Assembly (NCBI GenBank): GCA_011319805.1
Contig: SJRY01000281.1
Location: forward strand, 1-64,000
Direction of reading: 5' to 3'
DNA: 64,000 nt
Source: Macrocybe gigantea
Lineage: Eukaryota > Basidiomycota > Agaricomycetes > Agaricales > Callistosporiaceae
Shown here piece by piece: positions 1 to 11,020 of the stretch. The notes beneath the pieces are model-generated. The model saw only the letters and a list, made by a program, of their open reading frames with translations. It ran no database searches and had not been told where the DNA came from. A program made the translations under genes and the position numbers. Position 1 is the first letter of the stretch. Each line of letters opens with the position of its first letter.

Positions 1-2400
1 TCTGTCAGCATTGATGGCCACCAATAGGTGCGGCTTATGAGCTCGTGCATGCGGTATTGCCCTGGGTGTCCTCCGATGGGTGTGTCGTGGTGTTCAAACA
101 TGATGTTTTCCTTCAGTTTGTTGTCTGGAGGAACATAGATTTTTCCTCCTACGTATACGATGTGGTCATCTTCTGTGAACCAGTGTGGTTTTTCCTTCAG
201 TCCTGTTGTTACGATCGTCTCCCTTCGTGTGCATTGTCGAATTTGTTCTATCCTTGAGGATTCGATCATCGTGATTCCTCTTGTTTGTATTGTTTCGTTA
301 TTTTCTGCTTCTTCTTTCTGTGGGTGTTCGTCCTCGAACATCATAAATTCAAAGTCTCGTTCATTATTCTCTTCCAGATGTCGAATGAATGCTGCTTCTT
401 TGATCATTTGTATGTCGTCCTTCTCTGCTAGGTTTTCTTCATATCCTGCCATTCGTGACAGGACATCCGCTTTTCCATTCGCCTTTCCTGGTACGTGTCT
501 TCGTAGTCATATTCCTGTAATTTCAGGTACCAGCCAATCTGTCTCGAATTGAGTCGCTGTGGCTTCCGGAAGTATGATAGGTTCTTGTGATCCGTCAATA
601 TTTCGAACTTCTCTCGAGCTTCGAGGAGGTATTGTCTCCATGTCTTTAGTGCGACCATTATCGCAAGAAGTTCCTTGTCGTAGATTTCGTAGTTTTGTTC
701 CGCTGGGGTCATGCATCTCGAAATGAATGCGATCGGATGCCATAGTCCTTTCTGCTGTTGTGATAGTACCGCTCCAATGGCATATCCTGAGGCGTCCGTT
801 TCGACTCGGAATTTTCCTTCTGTCTGTGGTAGTGCTAGAATGGGTGCTGAGGTTATATGTCGGATCAGTTCTTTGAAAGCGCCTTGTTGCTTGTCTGTCC
901 ACTGGAATGTTTTGTTTCCAGTCAACTCGTCAGGGGTTTAGCGACCTTTGCATATCCCTTGATGAATCGTCGGTAAAAGTTCGTGAATCCCAAGAACTTT
1001 TGTAGTTCTTTCTTCGTCTTTGGGGTTGGCCAGGATTGTACGGCTGTGATCTTTTCTGGTTCCATTTCTACCTTCCCTTCTCCTACGATGTATCCTAGTA
1101 CTGGGACTTTCGATGATTCCCAGACGCATTTCGGTCCTTTGATGAACAGGTCGTTCTTGTTCAGTATTTCCATGACTTCTATGGTGTTCTTTTGGAGTTC
1201 CTCTCGTGTTCGTCCGATGATTATGATGTCGTCCATATAGATTATGCACTCTTCTTCGTATTTGGTCTTGGAAGAGGCTCGCCATCATTCGGCTAAAAGT
1301 GCCTGGTGCGTTGCACTGCCCAAAATACATGACTGTCGGTTCGAAGAGTCCTCTTGCTGTTAGGAAGGCTGCCTTCCATTCGTCCCCTTTCCGAATGCGC
1401 ACGTTATTGTACCCCCAGATAATATCGATCTTGCTAAAGTACTTTGCTCCTTGTAGTACGTCGAGGAGCTCGCTGATGCGTGGTAGTGGAAACTTGTCCT
1501 TGACCGTATATTTGTTTATTTCCCGGTAGTCTTGGATGAGTCGCTTGCTTCCATCCTTCTTATTGCGAAAGAAGCAGGGTGCTGCGTAAGGTGATTTCGA
1601 TGGGCGTATTTTTCCTGTTCGTAATCCTTCTTCGACGAAGGCATCTAGTTCCTCTAGCTCTTTCTGTGTCATCGGGTAGACCTTGCTCGGTATCGTTTTG
1701 GGTGCATCCTTGTTAAGTTTATTTCATGGTCCCATTCTTTGTGGTCTGGTAAGCGATCAAAGTTCTTCTCCTTGAAGAGGTGTTTGAATCTGATCAGATA
1801 TGGGGGTATCTGGGTTCCTGTCTTGTCGCTGGCTGTGGTTTTCGCTGGTTCAGCCACCTTCTGTATCTTGATCGTCTGGTGGTTTATTTTGCACGTTTTG
1901 GGGCATCTGTCGAAGACAATTTCTCCTGTCCTCCATTTGATTGTTGGGTTGTGGTAGACAAGCCAGTCATGTCCTAGTAGCATGTCGGTTTTTCCGATAT
2001 CGAGTACGATGGCTTCCATATGCTCCTTGTGTCCTTTAATGTCGATGTGGACCTCCGCTACTCGGTCTGCTGTTTTCTGACGATTGGGTGATCCGTCTGC
2101 ATTTATGATGGGAATTTCTTGATTCGTCGTGTCTTCAGTCCTTTTTTGCTACTATCGCGGTGTTGATGCAGGTCCTATCCGCTCCGCTATCAACTTCTGG
2201 TGTTATCGTTGTGATTCCTTTTCGGTTCGTATCCTGCTGGTACTGCGAGCTCTTTCCTCTTTGGTGGTTTGTCCCCTTGGATGGTTTTTCTTGGTGCTTC
2301 AGATCGCTTGGCAGGAATGGTGTATTTCAGAGTATGGGATGATCTACATCCGGTATCGAAGCGAGTCTGTTTCAGTTGTATGGGTCGCGATTTAGCACCT
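1..2400 (-). pseudogene. gypsy1-A pol (PR-RT-RNase H-integrase start)
   Basis: Retroviral-type polyprotein encoding the replication enzymes of the element. Reading leftwards: protease region about 2350-1700, reverse transcriptase about 1670-1000, RNase H about 940-430 (VETDASGYAIGAVLSQ block), then the tether and integrase zinc-binding start. The YMDD box falls at about 1236, next to a two-base deletion relative to copy B; further one-base deletions near 925 and 1710 split the frame into overlapping pieces. At the tether, copy A keeps an arginine codon CGA (rows near 555) where copy B has TGA. No complete enzyme can be made from this copy. Confidence 0.9.
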
Positions 2401-3541
2401 CCTAGTCGGACCCTTCGGCAAAACCCTCTTTGTCAGAGCTTTCTTCATCCTTGTCTTCTTCGTCCTCTCCTTCTTCTTCTTTCACTTCTCTGACCCGGGA
2501 TTTTCCTTTCTTCTTCTTCTTGCAGTTTCGTGCATAGTGTCCCTTTAAGCCACAGTTGAAACATGTGACATTTGCTGCTCCTTTTCGTGGTTCCGGGCAG
2601 TTTCGTGAATGTGTCCTGGTTTATTGCAGTTGAAGCAGTTGTTGCTTCGTACTTTGTCGACTTCCATGGCCTGTCCTGCTCCTCGGCTTGGATTTCCGGC
2701 CTTGCGCTGATTGCTTGTGAATTCTCCTCTCATCACATTTCTGTGTTCATCGATGTTTCGTCCAATTGCTCGAACTGTCTTGATATATTCATCTCCATCT
2801 GTTGGAAGTGTGGAGATTGAGTGTACGGCTTCTGCTGTCCTTCGGTTTAAGCTCTTCTCGAGTAGGAAACGAGGGGCTGTTCCTGTCATTCCTGCTTTCC
2901 CTGCGAGGTCTACGAATTCATCCAGAAATTCGTCGATGGGTCGGTTTCCCTGTCTGATGTTGAATAGTTTGCTTCCTGCTTGTGATGGCGACATGACGTT
3001 GCTGAATCGTGTCTCTATCTCGGTTATGAAGTCGGCCCATGTGCTTTGGTTGGTAGTGGTGTCGATCTTCTTTGATGCCCAGTGGGCTCCGGGTCCGTCG
3101 GTCATTCTAGACAGGACCGCTCCAATCTTCTGTGTATCCGTGAGGTCCCATGTGCGGTTATGTAGAGTTTCATCTTTCTCCACCAAATATCGAAGGACGT
3201 TCGATCTCCTGTAAAGGATTTCGGGTCGGCGATGATTCCCTTGTATTCTGTGTCATCCTTTGGGGGTTTTCTTCGTCGTTCTCTTGGTCTTGGTCTTCCT
3301 GTTCCTGGATCTGTTGTTCTTGGGTCTGCTGTGCTTGTACTTGGGCTTGCTGTTCTTGGAGCTGTTTCTGTCTTCGCTCCTCTCTCTGTTCTTTCCAGTA
3401 GTCTAGGTCGACTCCTGCGATTCTACAAGCTTGTTCAAAATCGGCCCACTCTGCGGCGGTCGGTCCGGTTGTCTTTGGTAATCCTTTTCGCTCCCTCCAC
3501 CGATAGTATTCGTCCCAGTCGCTGTTGCTTACTTTCGCCAC
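2400..3541 (-). pseudogene. gypsy1-A gag (frameshifted)
   Basis: Gag-type structural protein of the retroelement. A glutamine-rich coiled segment follows the N-terminus, then the conserved fungal gag core (rows 2900-3190) with the hydrophobic blocks around FITEIETRFSNV and GNRPIDEFLDEFVDLA. Two CCHC knuckles (CFNCNKPGH and CFNCGLKGH types) should follow; the first is damaged by a small indel near 2605. A second indel near 3190 separates the N-terminal and core segments. The frame continues upstream, across a single TAA, into the leader ORF at 3560-4155. Copy B at 47615-48756 shows the uninterrupted 381-codon form. Confidence 0.88.
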
Positions 3542-3559
3542 GGTGGTGCGATTCTCTCC

Positions 3560-4155
3560 TTATGCAGTGCTTCGGCGGATTGGTCCTCTGAAGGGATTCG
3601 GCGGTTTCGTTCCTGTGTGTCCTTGACTCTGGTGTCGTTCTCGTTGGTTCTGTCGTATGCTCTGTGCGTCGTGCCCTCTCTGTATCAGTATGTCTTCCTC
3701 CTGTGTTCGGCGATTATAGTTCTCGATCTGTTGTCGCCTAAAATCTCGGGCTTGTGTTCGTTCTTCTCTTGTTTTCTTGCGGATGGGTTCGTCCTTTCTT
3801 CGGCAAGAAGATTCTGGTCTGACCACAGCTCTTCTGGGCTTATCCCGTATTCTCCTTCTAGGAAGAGTTCTGCAATGAGTTGTGCTGCTCCTTCGCTGAG
3901 AATCTCAGCGGGCTCGTCTGTGGTGGTGAAGGCAAACTCTCTCAGAAATGCCTGTTCTTCGTCGTCGCTACTTGGTGTAGGCGTGCGCTCTCTCTTTCGT
4001 TTATTTGGATTGCTAGTGTCTCTGCGGATGGCGTGGACTGTCTCTGCGAATGGCGTGGACTGCAATGTCTGGTCTACTTCTCTGAGCCAAGTGCTCTCGT
4101 CGCTCGTGCTAGTGCTCGCTGGGTCGGCGACCGCTTGTCGTCGAATGTTGATCAA
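3560..4155 (-). pseudogene. gypsy1-A leader ORF (ORF0), frameshifted
   Basis: Extra open reading frame between the 5' LTR and gag. The product is hydrophilic and highly charged (SDDEEQAFLREF; RKKTREERTQARDF) with no recognised domain. The intact version is at 16345-16992. Here one indel near 3795 splits it into two overlapping frames. Its last codons (...RRSTA) are followed by TAA, and gag continues in the same frame after that stop, so ORF0 may be a readthrough-separated N-terminal extension of gag or an independent leader protein. Function unknown. Confidence 0.75.
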
Positions 4156-4208
4156 GTCTTTGATAAAGCGTGACGTGGTGTGTGTGTGAGTCTGAGCGAG
4201 TCTCGACG

Positions 4209-4219
4209 AGGCTTAATAT
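4209..4219 (-). promoter_or_regulatory. gypsy1-A primer-binding site (self-priming type)
   Basis: Eleven bases, two nucleotides inside the 5' LTR, read ATATTAAGCCT in the sense direction. They are the exact reverse complement of AGGCTTAATAT within the LTR, located where transcription should start. No tRNA-type TGG start is present. This matches the Tf1-style arrangement in which the folded 5' end of the mRNA primes its own reverse transcription. Confidence 0.7.
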
Positions 4220-4221
4220 CT

Positions 4222-4540
4222 TGTTAGGCTAGACGAATCTCAGAAGGACTCGGGCAGACTAAGTGCGAGAGTGGTCTTGAGATGATGGCAAAAGGAATAT
4301 TAAGCCTAGCGCTACTGGTACATCTGGGAGTCCTTATATACATTACAGTACTCGAGCACGGACCATGGGCTGCGCAATGCTGTGGACTGCGGATGAGTAA
4401 GACTGGAAAGAGATGACTCAGGATGACTAGGGAAGTGGGATGACTCGATGGCTGCGTGCTGCGCAGCATGATGGGGAGATAAGGGATGTGGGAAAGATAA
4501 GATAAGAAAATGAATAGTCCTTTGGGCAGCGTCTGTAACA
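4222..4540 (-). repeat. gypsy1-A 5' LTR
   Basis: 319-bp LTR bounded by TGTTA...TAACA. Near-identical copies occur at 8165, 8639, 16010, 17928 and 43240. A TATATAA box and the self-complementary start region are conserved. It lies next to the Tc1 pseudogene; the flanking ATACC cannot be matched because the other end of the element is outside the window. Confidence 0.93.
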
Positions 4541-4559
4541 ATACCCAAGGTCATTTTGA

Positions 4560-5444
4560 TGATACCCCATGCTTGGGTAGACCACCCAAGCTAGATGAGT
4601 GGTCCATATGACATCTCAAAGTTTCTCTAGATGGAAACAGATGCTAAACTTTCTCTGAGCTCACCCAAAATGTCAACACCTCTCGAGATGATCCTGTCCA
4701 TCCAGACACTGTTAGGAGGGCTATCAGCAATCATTTAGGCATGAAAGGACATGTTGCAGCCAAGAAACCTGATCTCAAGCCTGAGCGTCAGAAGGCATGG
4801 CTTGTATGGATAAAGGAACACCAGAGTTGGGGAGTGAGGACTGGAACCGGATGATTTGGACAGATGAGTCATCTGTGGAGATTGGAAAAAACTCTAGGGT
4901 GGTCTGGGTGCGCAGGAGACCTAGAGAGAAGTATGACAAGAAGTGTCTCACTCCAACTTTCAAGTCAGGAAGGCAAAGTTTGATGATTTGGGGGTGTATG
5001 GCATATGGGAGGCTTGGTCCCCTTATTAGAATCCCAAAGGATGCCAGAAAGGGGTCAGATTATATCAGATTAATCCTTTCTGGTCCCCTTTGGGATATCT
5101 ATGAGGAGCTAAGTGAAGAGAGAGGGCAGGTAGCAGTCATGGAAGATGGGGCCCTTATTCACCGCACCAAGGCTTCACAAGAATGGCGAAAAAATCAGAA
5201 CATGGTCATTCTCCCTCACCCAGCACAGTCTCCAGACCTCAATCCCATTGAACATGTTTGGATTCTGCTCAAAAGTAGGATCAATAGCAGGCCAACTCTT
5301 CCTCAGAATGTGGATGAATTGTGGAGTATGCTTCAGGCAGAGTGGGCAAAACTGGACTTGGAATTGATAAATACTTTAGTTGGAAGCATGCCAGACAGGG
5401 TAAAAGATGTTATAGAGGCCAAAGGTGGATCTACCAAGTACTAG
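4560..5444 (+). pseudogene. Tc1/mariner DD34E transposase
   Basis: Cut-and-paste DNA transposase. A helix-turn-helix N-terminus with a GRPPK stretch starts near 4575, followed by a second HTH (SELTQNVNTS...). The catalytic core reads from 4797 to the stop at 5444: first aspartate in IWTDESS, second in VMEDGALIH, glutamate in SPDLNPIEH. Thirty-four residues separate the second and third acid, giving DD34E. The N-terminal frame carries stops that look like decayed CGA and CAA codons, and a one-base indel near 4835 separates HTH and core, so this copy is dead. Copy A of gypsy1 lies directly upstream and may have removed its left end. Confidence 0.88.
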
Positions 5445-5504
5445 ATTACATAGCATAGAGTTGTGGTGGTGTAAAAATGAATTCTTTCAAGAGTATATTT
5501 TTAT

Positions 5505-5542
5505 TTATTTACATATTGCAAAACTTTTGCAAGGGGACTGTA
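5505..5542. repeat. Right end of the Tc1 element with TA target
   Basis: The transposase is followed by an AT-rich stretch ending ...TTTTGCAAGGGGACTG and then TA, after which the LINE sequence resumes. Read outward-in this starts CAGTCCCC, a plausible Tc1-family terminus at a TA dinucleotide. The matching left terminus is not in the window, so the assignment is inferred. Confidence 0.5.
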
Positions 5543-5815
5543 CAAGGCCATCTCCTTTCAGAGACAGCCTTGTAACTCAGTCAAGTCACTATAGAATGTG
5601 CTTGATAAATCTTATAATGCTGCATCTGACTGGCCAGTGAATTTGGATAAACTCAATGACTTCAAGTCTTATCTGTTGTAGGACTAGGTCCCATTCTCTG
5701 CTGCAGAACTCTGAGAAGCCTTGGAGCCATGTAGCAATACATCTGCCCCTGGACCTGTCCACCTGTCATGGAAATATGTTAAGCAGCTGGTAAAATTCCC
5801 TCACTTAGCTGTTTT
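5541..5815 (+). mobile_element. LINE a, first part (ORF2 linker region)
   Basis: Decayed piece of the resident LINE, homologous to 52760-53035 and 58930-59200, corresponding to ORF2 between endonuclease and reverse transcriptase. It breaks off at GTTTT where gypsy2-1 is inserted and resumes with GTTTT at 14771. Stops and transitions pervade it; no open frame survives. Confidence 0.82.
5811..5815. repeat. Target-site duplication of gypsy2-1 (left)
   Basis: GTTTT immediately before the LTR, repeated at 14771-14775 immediately after the other LTR. Confidence 0.85.
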
Positions 5816-6220
5816 TGCTATGCAAAACTAATTCTGTGTGCAGGTCACTCTAACTATCAAGAGGTGAGAGGTGGGGAGAAGAATGCTAATATTTAGCCAG
5901 CTCAGAGCTGGGTTCTACTGTACAATTTCTGCATATTTATACTGCTACATTTTATGCTGTGTGCTATCCTCATGCTGCATGAAACCTTCAACCCTAAATT
6001 GCATGAGTCAGAATTTGACTGCACTCCTCATGGTATCCTGCAGATACTGCATCATAACCCTACACCCTAGTGAGTGCTGACATGTCATTGTTATAGGGTT
6101 GTCTCAGATTCTTGCATTGCATCTTATTTGTTGCATCATGTCTTGTGTCATATATTTGTCAAGTGATCAGTGAGTCACGTGTCCATTGTCAAGATAACAA
6201 TAGGCCTTGAAATCATAACA
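5816..6220 (-). repeat. gypsy2-1 3' LTR
   Basis: 405 bp, reading TGCTATG...CATAACA on the plus strand. It differs from its partner at 14366-14770 by many transitions, often TG in one copy facing CA in the other, as expected from independent decay of the same CpG. Confidence 0.93.
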
Positions 6221-6233
6221 TTACCCTCCTCCT
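6221..6233 (-). promoter_or_regulatory. gypsy2-1 polypurine tract
   Basis: Sense-strand purine run (AGGAGGAGGG) directly upstream of the 3' LTR, the expected plus-strand primer site for reverse transcription. Confidence 0.7.
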
Positions 6234-8164
6234 AGAGATTGCATCCTCATGATCATGTTCTTCTTTCTCATCATCCTTTTAGTCCTTCTCATGCTCATCC
6301 TTTTCTATAACTGCCTTATCCTGTTGGTCTTGCCATGCTTGCCAGGCCATGTCCAGTCAGTCTTTGACTTCTTTTAGGTCTGACATTCAGCCAGTAAGGG
6401 TCCGCTTCTTCGGTACCGTCTTCATTTGTTGACTTTGCAGACAGACCCAGATTTCATCAGCCGTATGGTCAAAGAGGACCTTCGGCATCTGGGACTGATA
6501 GAGACAGGTGCATACAACCTTCTTCAGTAGTGGTCACAGTGGCAATTGATGCTGTCCCTTCTCCAGGGATGGTGCCTCAGGATTCTTGTAGTGAAATTTT
6601 ATGACTGCATCCGGTGCATCTTCACCAATACTCTCTGCAGGTTCCCATATAGCATCTTCTATAGAGTAGCCTTTCCAATGTACTCTGTATTGTAGTTTCC
6701 CTCTGTTCTATTGAGAGTTAACTATGGCTTCTATTTCATACCACTCCTCTCCTTCCATGATGATGGAGAAGGTTGTTTAAGAATCATCACCACTTTTTGT
6801 TGCAGAAATGCTGGTGCCATATATGGGGTAAGTTCAGACTTGTTTTGGATAGGGTGAATTTTCCAATGTTCTAATAATTCTAGTTCATATGCCGATTCTC
6901 TGATTTGCCACTTGACTTTGAAGGGACCAAACTATTTGTCATTGAGCTTGTCAGTCAGCTGGTCAGTCATGATGTTAGTTCCTTCCAGCCAGACTTGATC
7001 ACCTTCATGATACTCTCAGATGGGCTTCTGTTTTCAGTCATAAGTCTGTTTCATTATCTCTGCAGCTTTTAACAGAGAGGTCTCAGCCTTGGCCCAAGTC
7101 TCCTTCATCATATTGGTGAACTCCTCTGCAGTCTGTAATTTGGCATTATACTTCAGAGGTTTCTTTCCAGTATGTAAGTGTCGCCCATGATTTAGGTAGA
7201 ATGGGGAATACCCTGTCACTAAGTGGATCTGATTGTTATAGGAGAATTCAGCCATCGGTAACCAATCTGCCCAGTCTGTTTGCCAATGATTCACAAAGAG
7301 CTTCAGATATTGCTCAAGTTTCTGATTAACTCTTTCTGTCTGTCCATTGGTTTGTAGATGGTACAGTGTCGAAGGGGCTCCTTTAATTCTCAGAAGCATA
7401 TAGAGGTCTGTCATAAAGTTCAAGATGAATTGTCATCCTCTATCACTGATGACCTTCTTAGGAAGTCTATAGTTCAGGAATATGGTATCGCATAGTTTAT
7501 GAGCAATCCCTTCTGCTGTGATTTCCATATTGACTGATACAAATTTGGCTCCTTTAGTGAACCAGTCTACCATCACCATTATGCCATTAAACCCTTGAGA
7601 TTTGGAGAGAGGTCCGATAAAATCTACAGATATGATCTCCCATGGTTCCTTCAATACTTTATTCAGGTGAAGCAGAGCATGTTTCCGATCTCTGATGATC
7701 TTTGTCCATTGGCATTTGTCACATCCTTTGACATATGCCTTGATGTCATTCATTATTTTGAGCCATCAGAAATTACAGATGATTAACTCATGCATCTTTG
7801 TCTATTCTGAGTGTTTTGAGATCTAATTGGAGTGGTGAATTTCGATGATCCATTCCCTTATCTTTTGGCTTTTAGGGACATAGTACCGTTTTAGCCATGT
7901 AATGATCCGGTTATTTTCTTCTCAGCTGTGTTTACCTTCATTAAGACATTTTTGAACCTCAGGCTCTCTTTGCTTCCAGGCCCACTTTATCTGGTCCAAA
8001 ATGTCCTGAAACTCTGGTGTTAGTGTGATCTTGGCCATAAAGATTCGGCAAAAAATCTCTGGCTTTAGAAGTACAATGTTTTCATTATTATTTTCCTCCT
8101 TCTCATGGTCTGGTCATCTCAACAGACTGTCTGCCTTTGTCATTGATTTCCCAGGTTTGTGCTC
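6234..8164 (-). pseudogene. gypsy2-1 integrase with chromodomain
   Basis: C-terminal half of pol: integrates cDNA, with a chromodomain presumed to bind methylated histone. Right to left: zinc-binding and tether region about 8160-7760; catalytic core pieces at 7433-7753 (VDFIGPLSKSQG...) and 7034-7423 (HLQTNGQTERVNQKLEQYL); a GPF-type C-terminal module about 6840-6960; then a chromodomain about 6600-6760 with the WKGYSIEDAIWEP signature. The frame is cut by several stops, including TGA where arginine is expected after ISDRG at about 7430; the same stop is present in gypsy2-2 (31829). The last 350 bases before the LTR show no intact frame. Confidence 0.85.
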
Positions 8165-8483
8165 TGTTAGACTAGATGAATCTTAAGGACTCGGGCAGAC
8201 TAAGTGCGAGAGTGGTTTAAGACGATGGCAAATGGAATATTAAGCCTAGTGCTACTGGTACATCCAGGAGTCCTTATATACGTTACAGTACTCGAGCACG
8301 GACCACGGACTGCACAAATGCTGTGGACTGCGGATGAGTAGGACTGAGGAGGAGATGACTCAGAGTGACTAGAGAAGTGGAATGACTCGATGGCTGCGCA
8401 CTGCACAGCGTGATGGGGAGGATAAGGGATGTGGGAAAGATAAGACAAGAAATTGAATAGTCCTTTGGGCAGCGTCTGTAACA
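8165..8483 (-). repeat. Solo gypsy1 LTR in gypsy2-1
   Basis: 319-bp LTR, TGTTA...TAACA, flanked by perfect TGCTC duplications (8160-8164 and 8484-8488). It is the product of LTR-LTR recombination after a gypsy1 insertion in the RNase H/tether region of gypsy2-1. Confidence 0.93.
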
Positions 8484-9789
8484 TGCTCCAGAGTGAAGTC
8501 ATAGTCCTGAAGCTCCGAAATCCAGTGAGCTTGCCAGCGATTCAGTTTTTGAGGCTTTTGAAAATATTCGAGATTTTTGTGGTCTATCCAAATCTCAAAT
8601 TTCTATTTAGCACTGCAGAGATATTGGTGCCATTTCTCTGTTAGGCTAGACGAATCTTAAAGGACTCGGGCAGACTAAGTGCGAGAGTGGTTTAAGACGA
8701 TGGCAAATGGAATATTAAGCCTAGCGCTACTGGTACATCTGGGAGTCCTTATATACGTTACAGTACTCGAGCACGGACCACGGACTGCGCAAATGCTGTG
8801 GACTGCAGATGAGTAAGACCAAGGAAGGGATGACTCGGAGTGACTAGGAAAGTGGAATGACTCGATGGCTGCGCACTGCGCAGTGTGATGGGGAGAATAA
8901 GGGATGGGGGAAAGATAAGATAAGAAATTGAATAGTCCTTTGGGCGGCGTCTGTAACATTCTCAAGTCCAGTCATGATCATGAGCATCTCTTTGTCATAG
9001 ATCTTGTAATTCCATTCCATCGGGTTTAATGACTTTGACATGAAGGCCACCAGTCTCCAAGTACTATTGGATTGTTCCTGTGAAAGGACACCTCCTATTG
9101 CATAATTCGAAGTGTCAACGTGCATTTGGAACTTTCCATCATCTCAGGGCATTGCAATAATCAGGGCTGAACAGATCCAATTTTTCAGTCCATCGAATGC
9201 ATCATCTTGGGCTTTTTCCCATGTCCAACTGGCTTTTCTGGTTAGTTCTGTCAGAGGTTTTGTGATCTTTGTGAATCCTTTGATGAAACACTGATAGAAG
9301 TTGTAAAAACCTAGGAATTGTTGGATGTTCCTTTTACAGGTGGGTTTTGGCCATCCTTTGATACCTTCGACTTTGATGGGATCCATCTTAATGCCATTTT
9401 CTGAGATGATCATTCTGAGGTACTCTACTTCCAATTGATGAAATGAGCATTTCTTAGGTTTCAGATAAAGCTTATTGTATTTTAGCTTTTCCAATATGCA
9501 TTAGACAAGTCATCTATGTTCATTCAAATCTTTGTTGAAGATAAGAATATTGTCCATGTAGATTACTACATGTCCCTGATTGATTTCATCTTTAAAGATC
9601 ATATTCATCATTGTTTGGAAAGTAGCTGGTGAATTCATCAGTCCAAAGAACATGACCAGGGGTTCGAACATTCTCCAGTTTGTCCGAAATATGGCTTTCC
9701 ATTTGTCACCTTCTTTCATGCAAACATTATTGTATCCCCATCAGATATCGAGTTTCATAAAGAACTTTGCTTCTTTCAGTTTGTCAATT
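8484..9789 (-). pseudogene. gypsy2-1 RT C-terminal part and RNase H
   Basis: RNase H at 8844-9125 (HVDTSNYAIGGVLSQEQ; a solo LTR is inserted in it at 8639) and RT thumb/connection at 9144-9494 (QFLGFYNFYQCFIKGF). The RT active-site segment is at 9510-9719, where the YMDD box reads YMDN, a D-to-N change explained by one G-to-A. The N-terminal RT lies beyond the SINE at 11021-11277. Several frameshifts and stops; not functional. Confidence 0.85.
8639..8958 (-). repeat. Second solo gypsy1 LTR in gypsy2-1
   Basis: 320-bp LTR with perfect TTCTC duplications (8634-8638, 8959-8963), inserted in RNase H only about 155 bp from the other solo LTR. Two independent insertions, as shown by different duplications. 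Confidence 0.93.
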
Positions 9790-11004
9790 TTTTTTTTTTT
9801 TTTTTTTTTTAAATCAACAATTTATAAAGCGGTGCTTGATGGCAGTCCACTTGTAAATATACAAGGGTACCTACGATAAATACACGAAGTTTAGGGCCCT
9901 CCAAGTAGAGGACCCTTATCACTGTCTCCTTTGCAGGATAGGTGCTAGACTAACTGGTGGAATTCCATGTCTAGACCCCAGAATCAACTTGGATTTAAAG
10001 CCTGGATTAGTCATCCAGGTGAACCAGCAGAGGATAAGTCCTCTTGGGCCGGAGTCAGGGGACTGCCCTGGTCTGCCACAGTTCAAATTTCAGCCAGGGA
10101 GTGAGTTACCAAGAGGCCAAGTGAACAGGGACACTGGGTATTGGTAAGCCCCACCTACTTTAATTTTCCCGTTCCTGAGCACATGGTTCACTGATGCCCA
10201 GAGGGCATGGATCCCCAATTGTATCTCAGGTCTCTGCCTTGCCAGCGTCCAGCCCCAGTGTGCATCCTAGACCTAAGGCCTAGGCCAAAGAGTTCTATAC
10301 TCATGCTTAACCCGGTTATGCATGCCCCACAAGGAGGTCTCAGGCTCCCATCTGAGCAGTGCTTTATGATCATGTGGTGGCTACCCCTGGGCCTGGGGAC
10401 TCTCCAAGTGTGCCCAAGGACCGGTCCACACTACTAACGCTGACTAACGACTAGGTTCTCTGCCTAATCCAGTTGGTTAGACTAGGCATGAGATTAACTG
10501 GTGGGGGTGTCCTGTCCTAAGCTCACAGTCTGAAGAGACTCCCTATTACAGGGTGCGCGGCACCTTCTGAAAGCACACATGCTCTGGAACGCCCCATTAC
10601 AGAGTGCGCATCATAGGTCGGGTGGTTCTCAAGCTCTTTCCCCGCTTACTGCACCCTGTGCTTTCACTCCCTACTTGATCACATGATCAATCACATGACC
10701 ATTTCAGGCATGGCCTGTCAGGGGTCACCTGACCTGCCACTTTGGGCTCCCATGATCATCTCTATCATGTGAGCAGATTACCACCCTAGTTATAGAAGGT
10801 CACATGACCATGGTACTGCCTCAGAGTTGATTACCAACCTGAGTCACCGAGCACATAACTGTAACCGATGATGCGTCACATGCCTATCTCTACTTTCAAG
10901 GTACAGGGGATGAGCAGGAATCGAACCCACAACCTTTCCAGTGACTGCACAGCCACCTCTCCAGTCTTTAGTGGCGATTAAACCACTGGGCTACTGGGGC
11001 CCCA
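9790..11004 (-). mobile_element. SINE alpha copy S1, 1.2 kb, tRNA-headed
   Basis: Inserted in gypsy2-1 RT with a 16-bp target duplication (9774-9789 and 11005-11020). On the minus strand it begins with a tRNA-like head: A box at 10981-10993 and B box GGTTCGATTCC at 10918-10928, with a long variable region. A body of about 1 kb without coding capacity follows. It ends in the same roughly 70-bp tail as the local LINE (…TATAAATTGTTGATTT) plus an A run. Length is far beyond ordinary SINEs. Related copies lie at 53118 and, in part, 56626. Confidence 0.85.
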
Positions 11005-11020
11005 TTTCAGTTTGTCAATT

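Larger units (their letters stand above)
1..4540 (-). mobile_element. gypsy1 copy A, chromovirus, cut by window start
   Basis: Minus-strand Ty3/gypsy element. From its 5' end at 4540 it has the LTR, primer-binding site, a leader ORF, gag with two CCHC knuckles, protease, reverse transcriptase, RNase H and the start of integrase, which runs off at base 1. It is nearly collinear with 45203-48756, another copy of the same family. It carries several one- or two-base indels relative to that copy (near 500, 925, 1250, 1710 and 3190), so it is no longer coding-competent. Its GC and CpG content is high compared with neighbouring old elements, which suggests a fairly recent insertion. The 3' LTR and the target duplication lie outside the window. 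Confidence 0.93.

Noticed and set aside
7428..7433. TGA read as an amino acid (alternative genetic code or recoding)
   Set aside because: TGA appears at expected Arg (CGA) and sometimes Trp positions only in old copies; younger copies keep CGA. CpG and G-to-A decay explains it.
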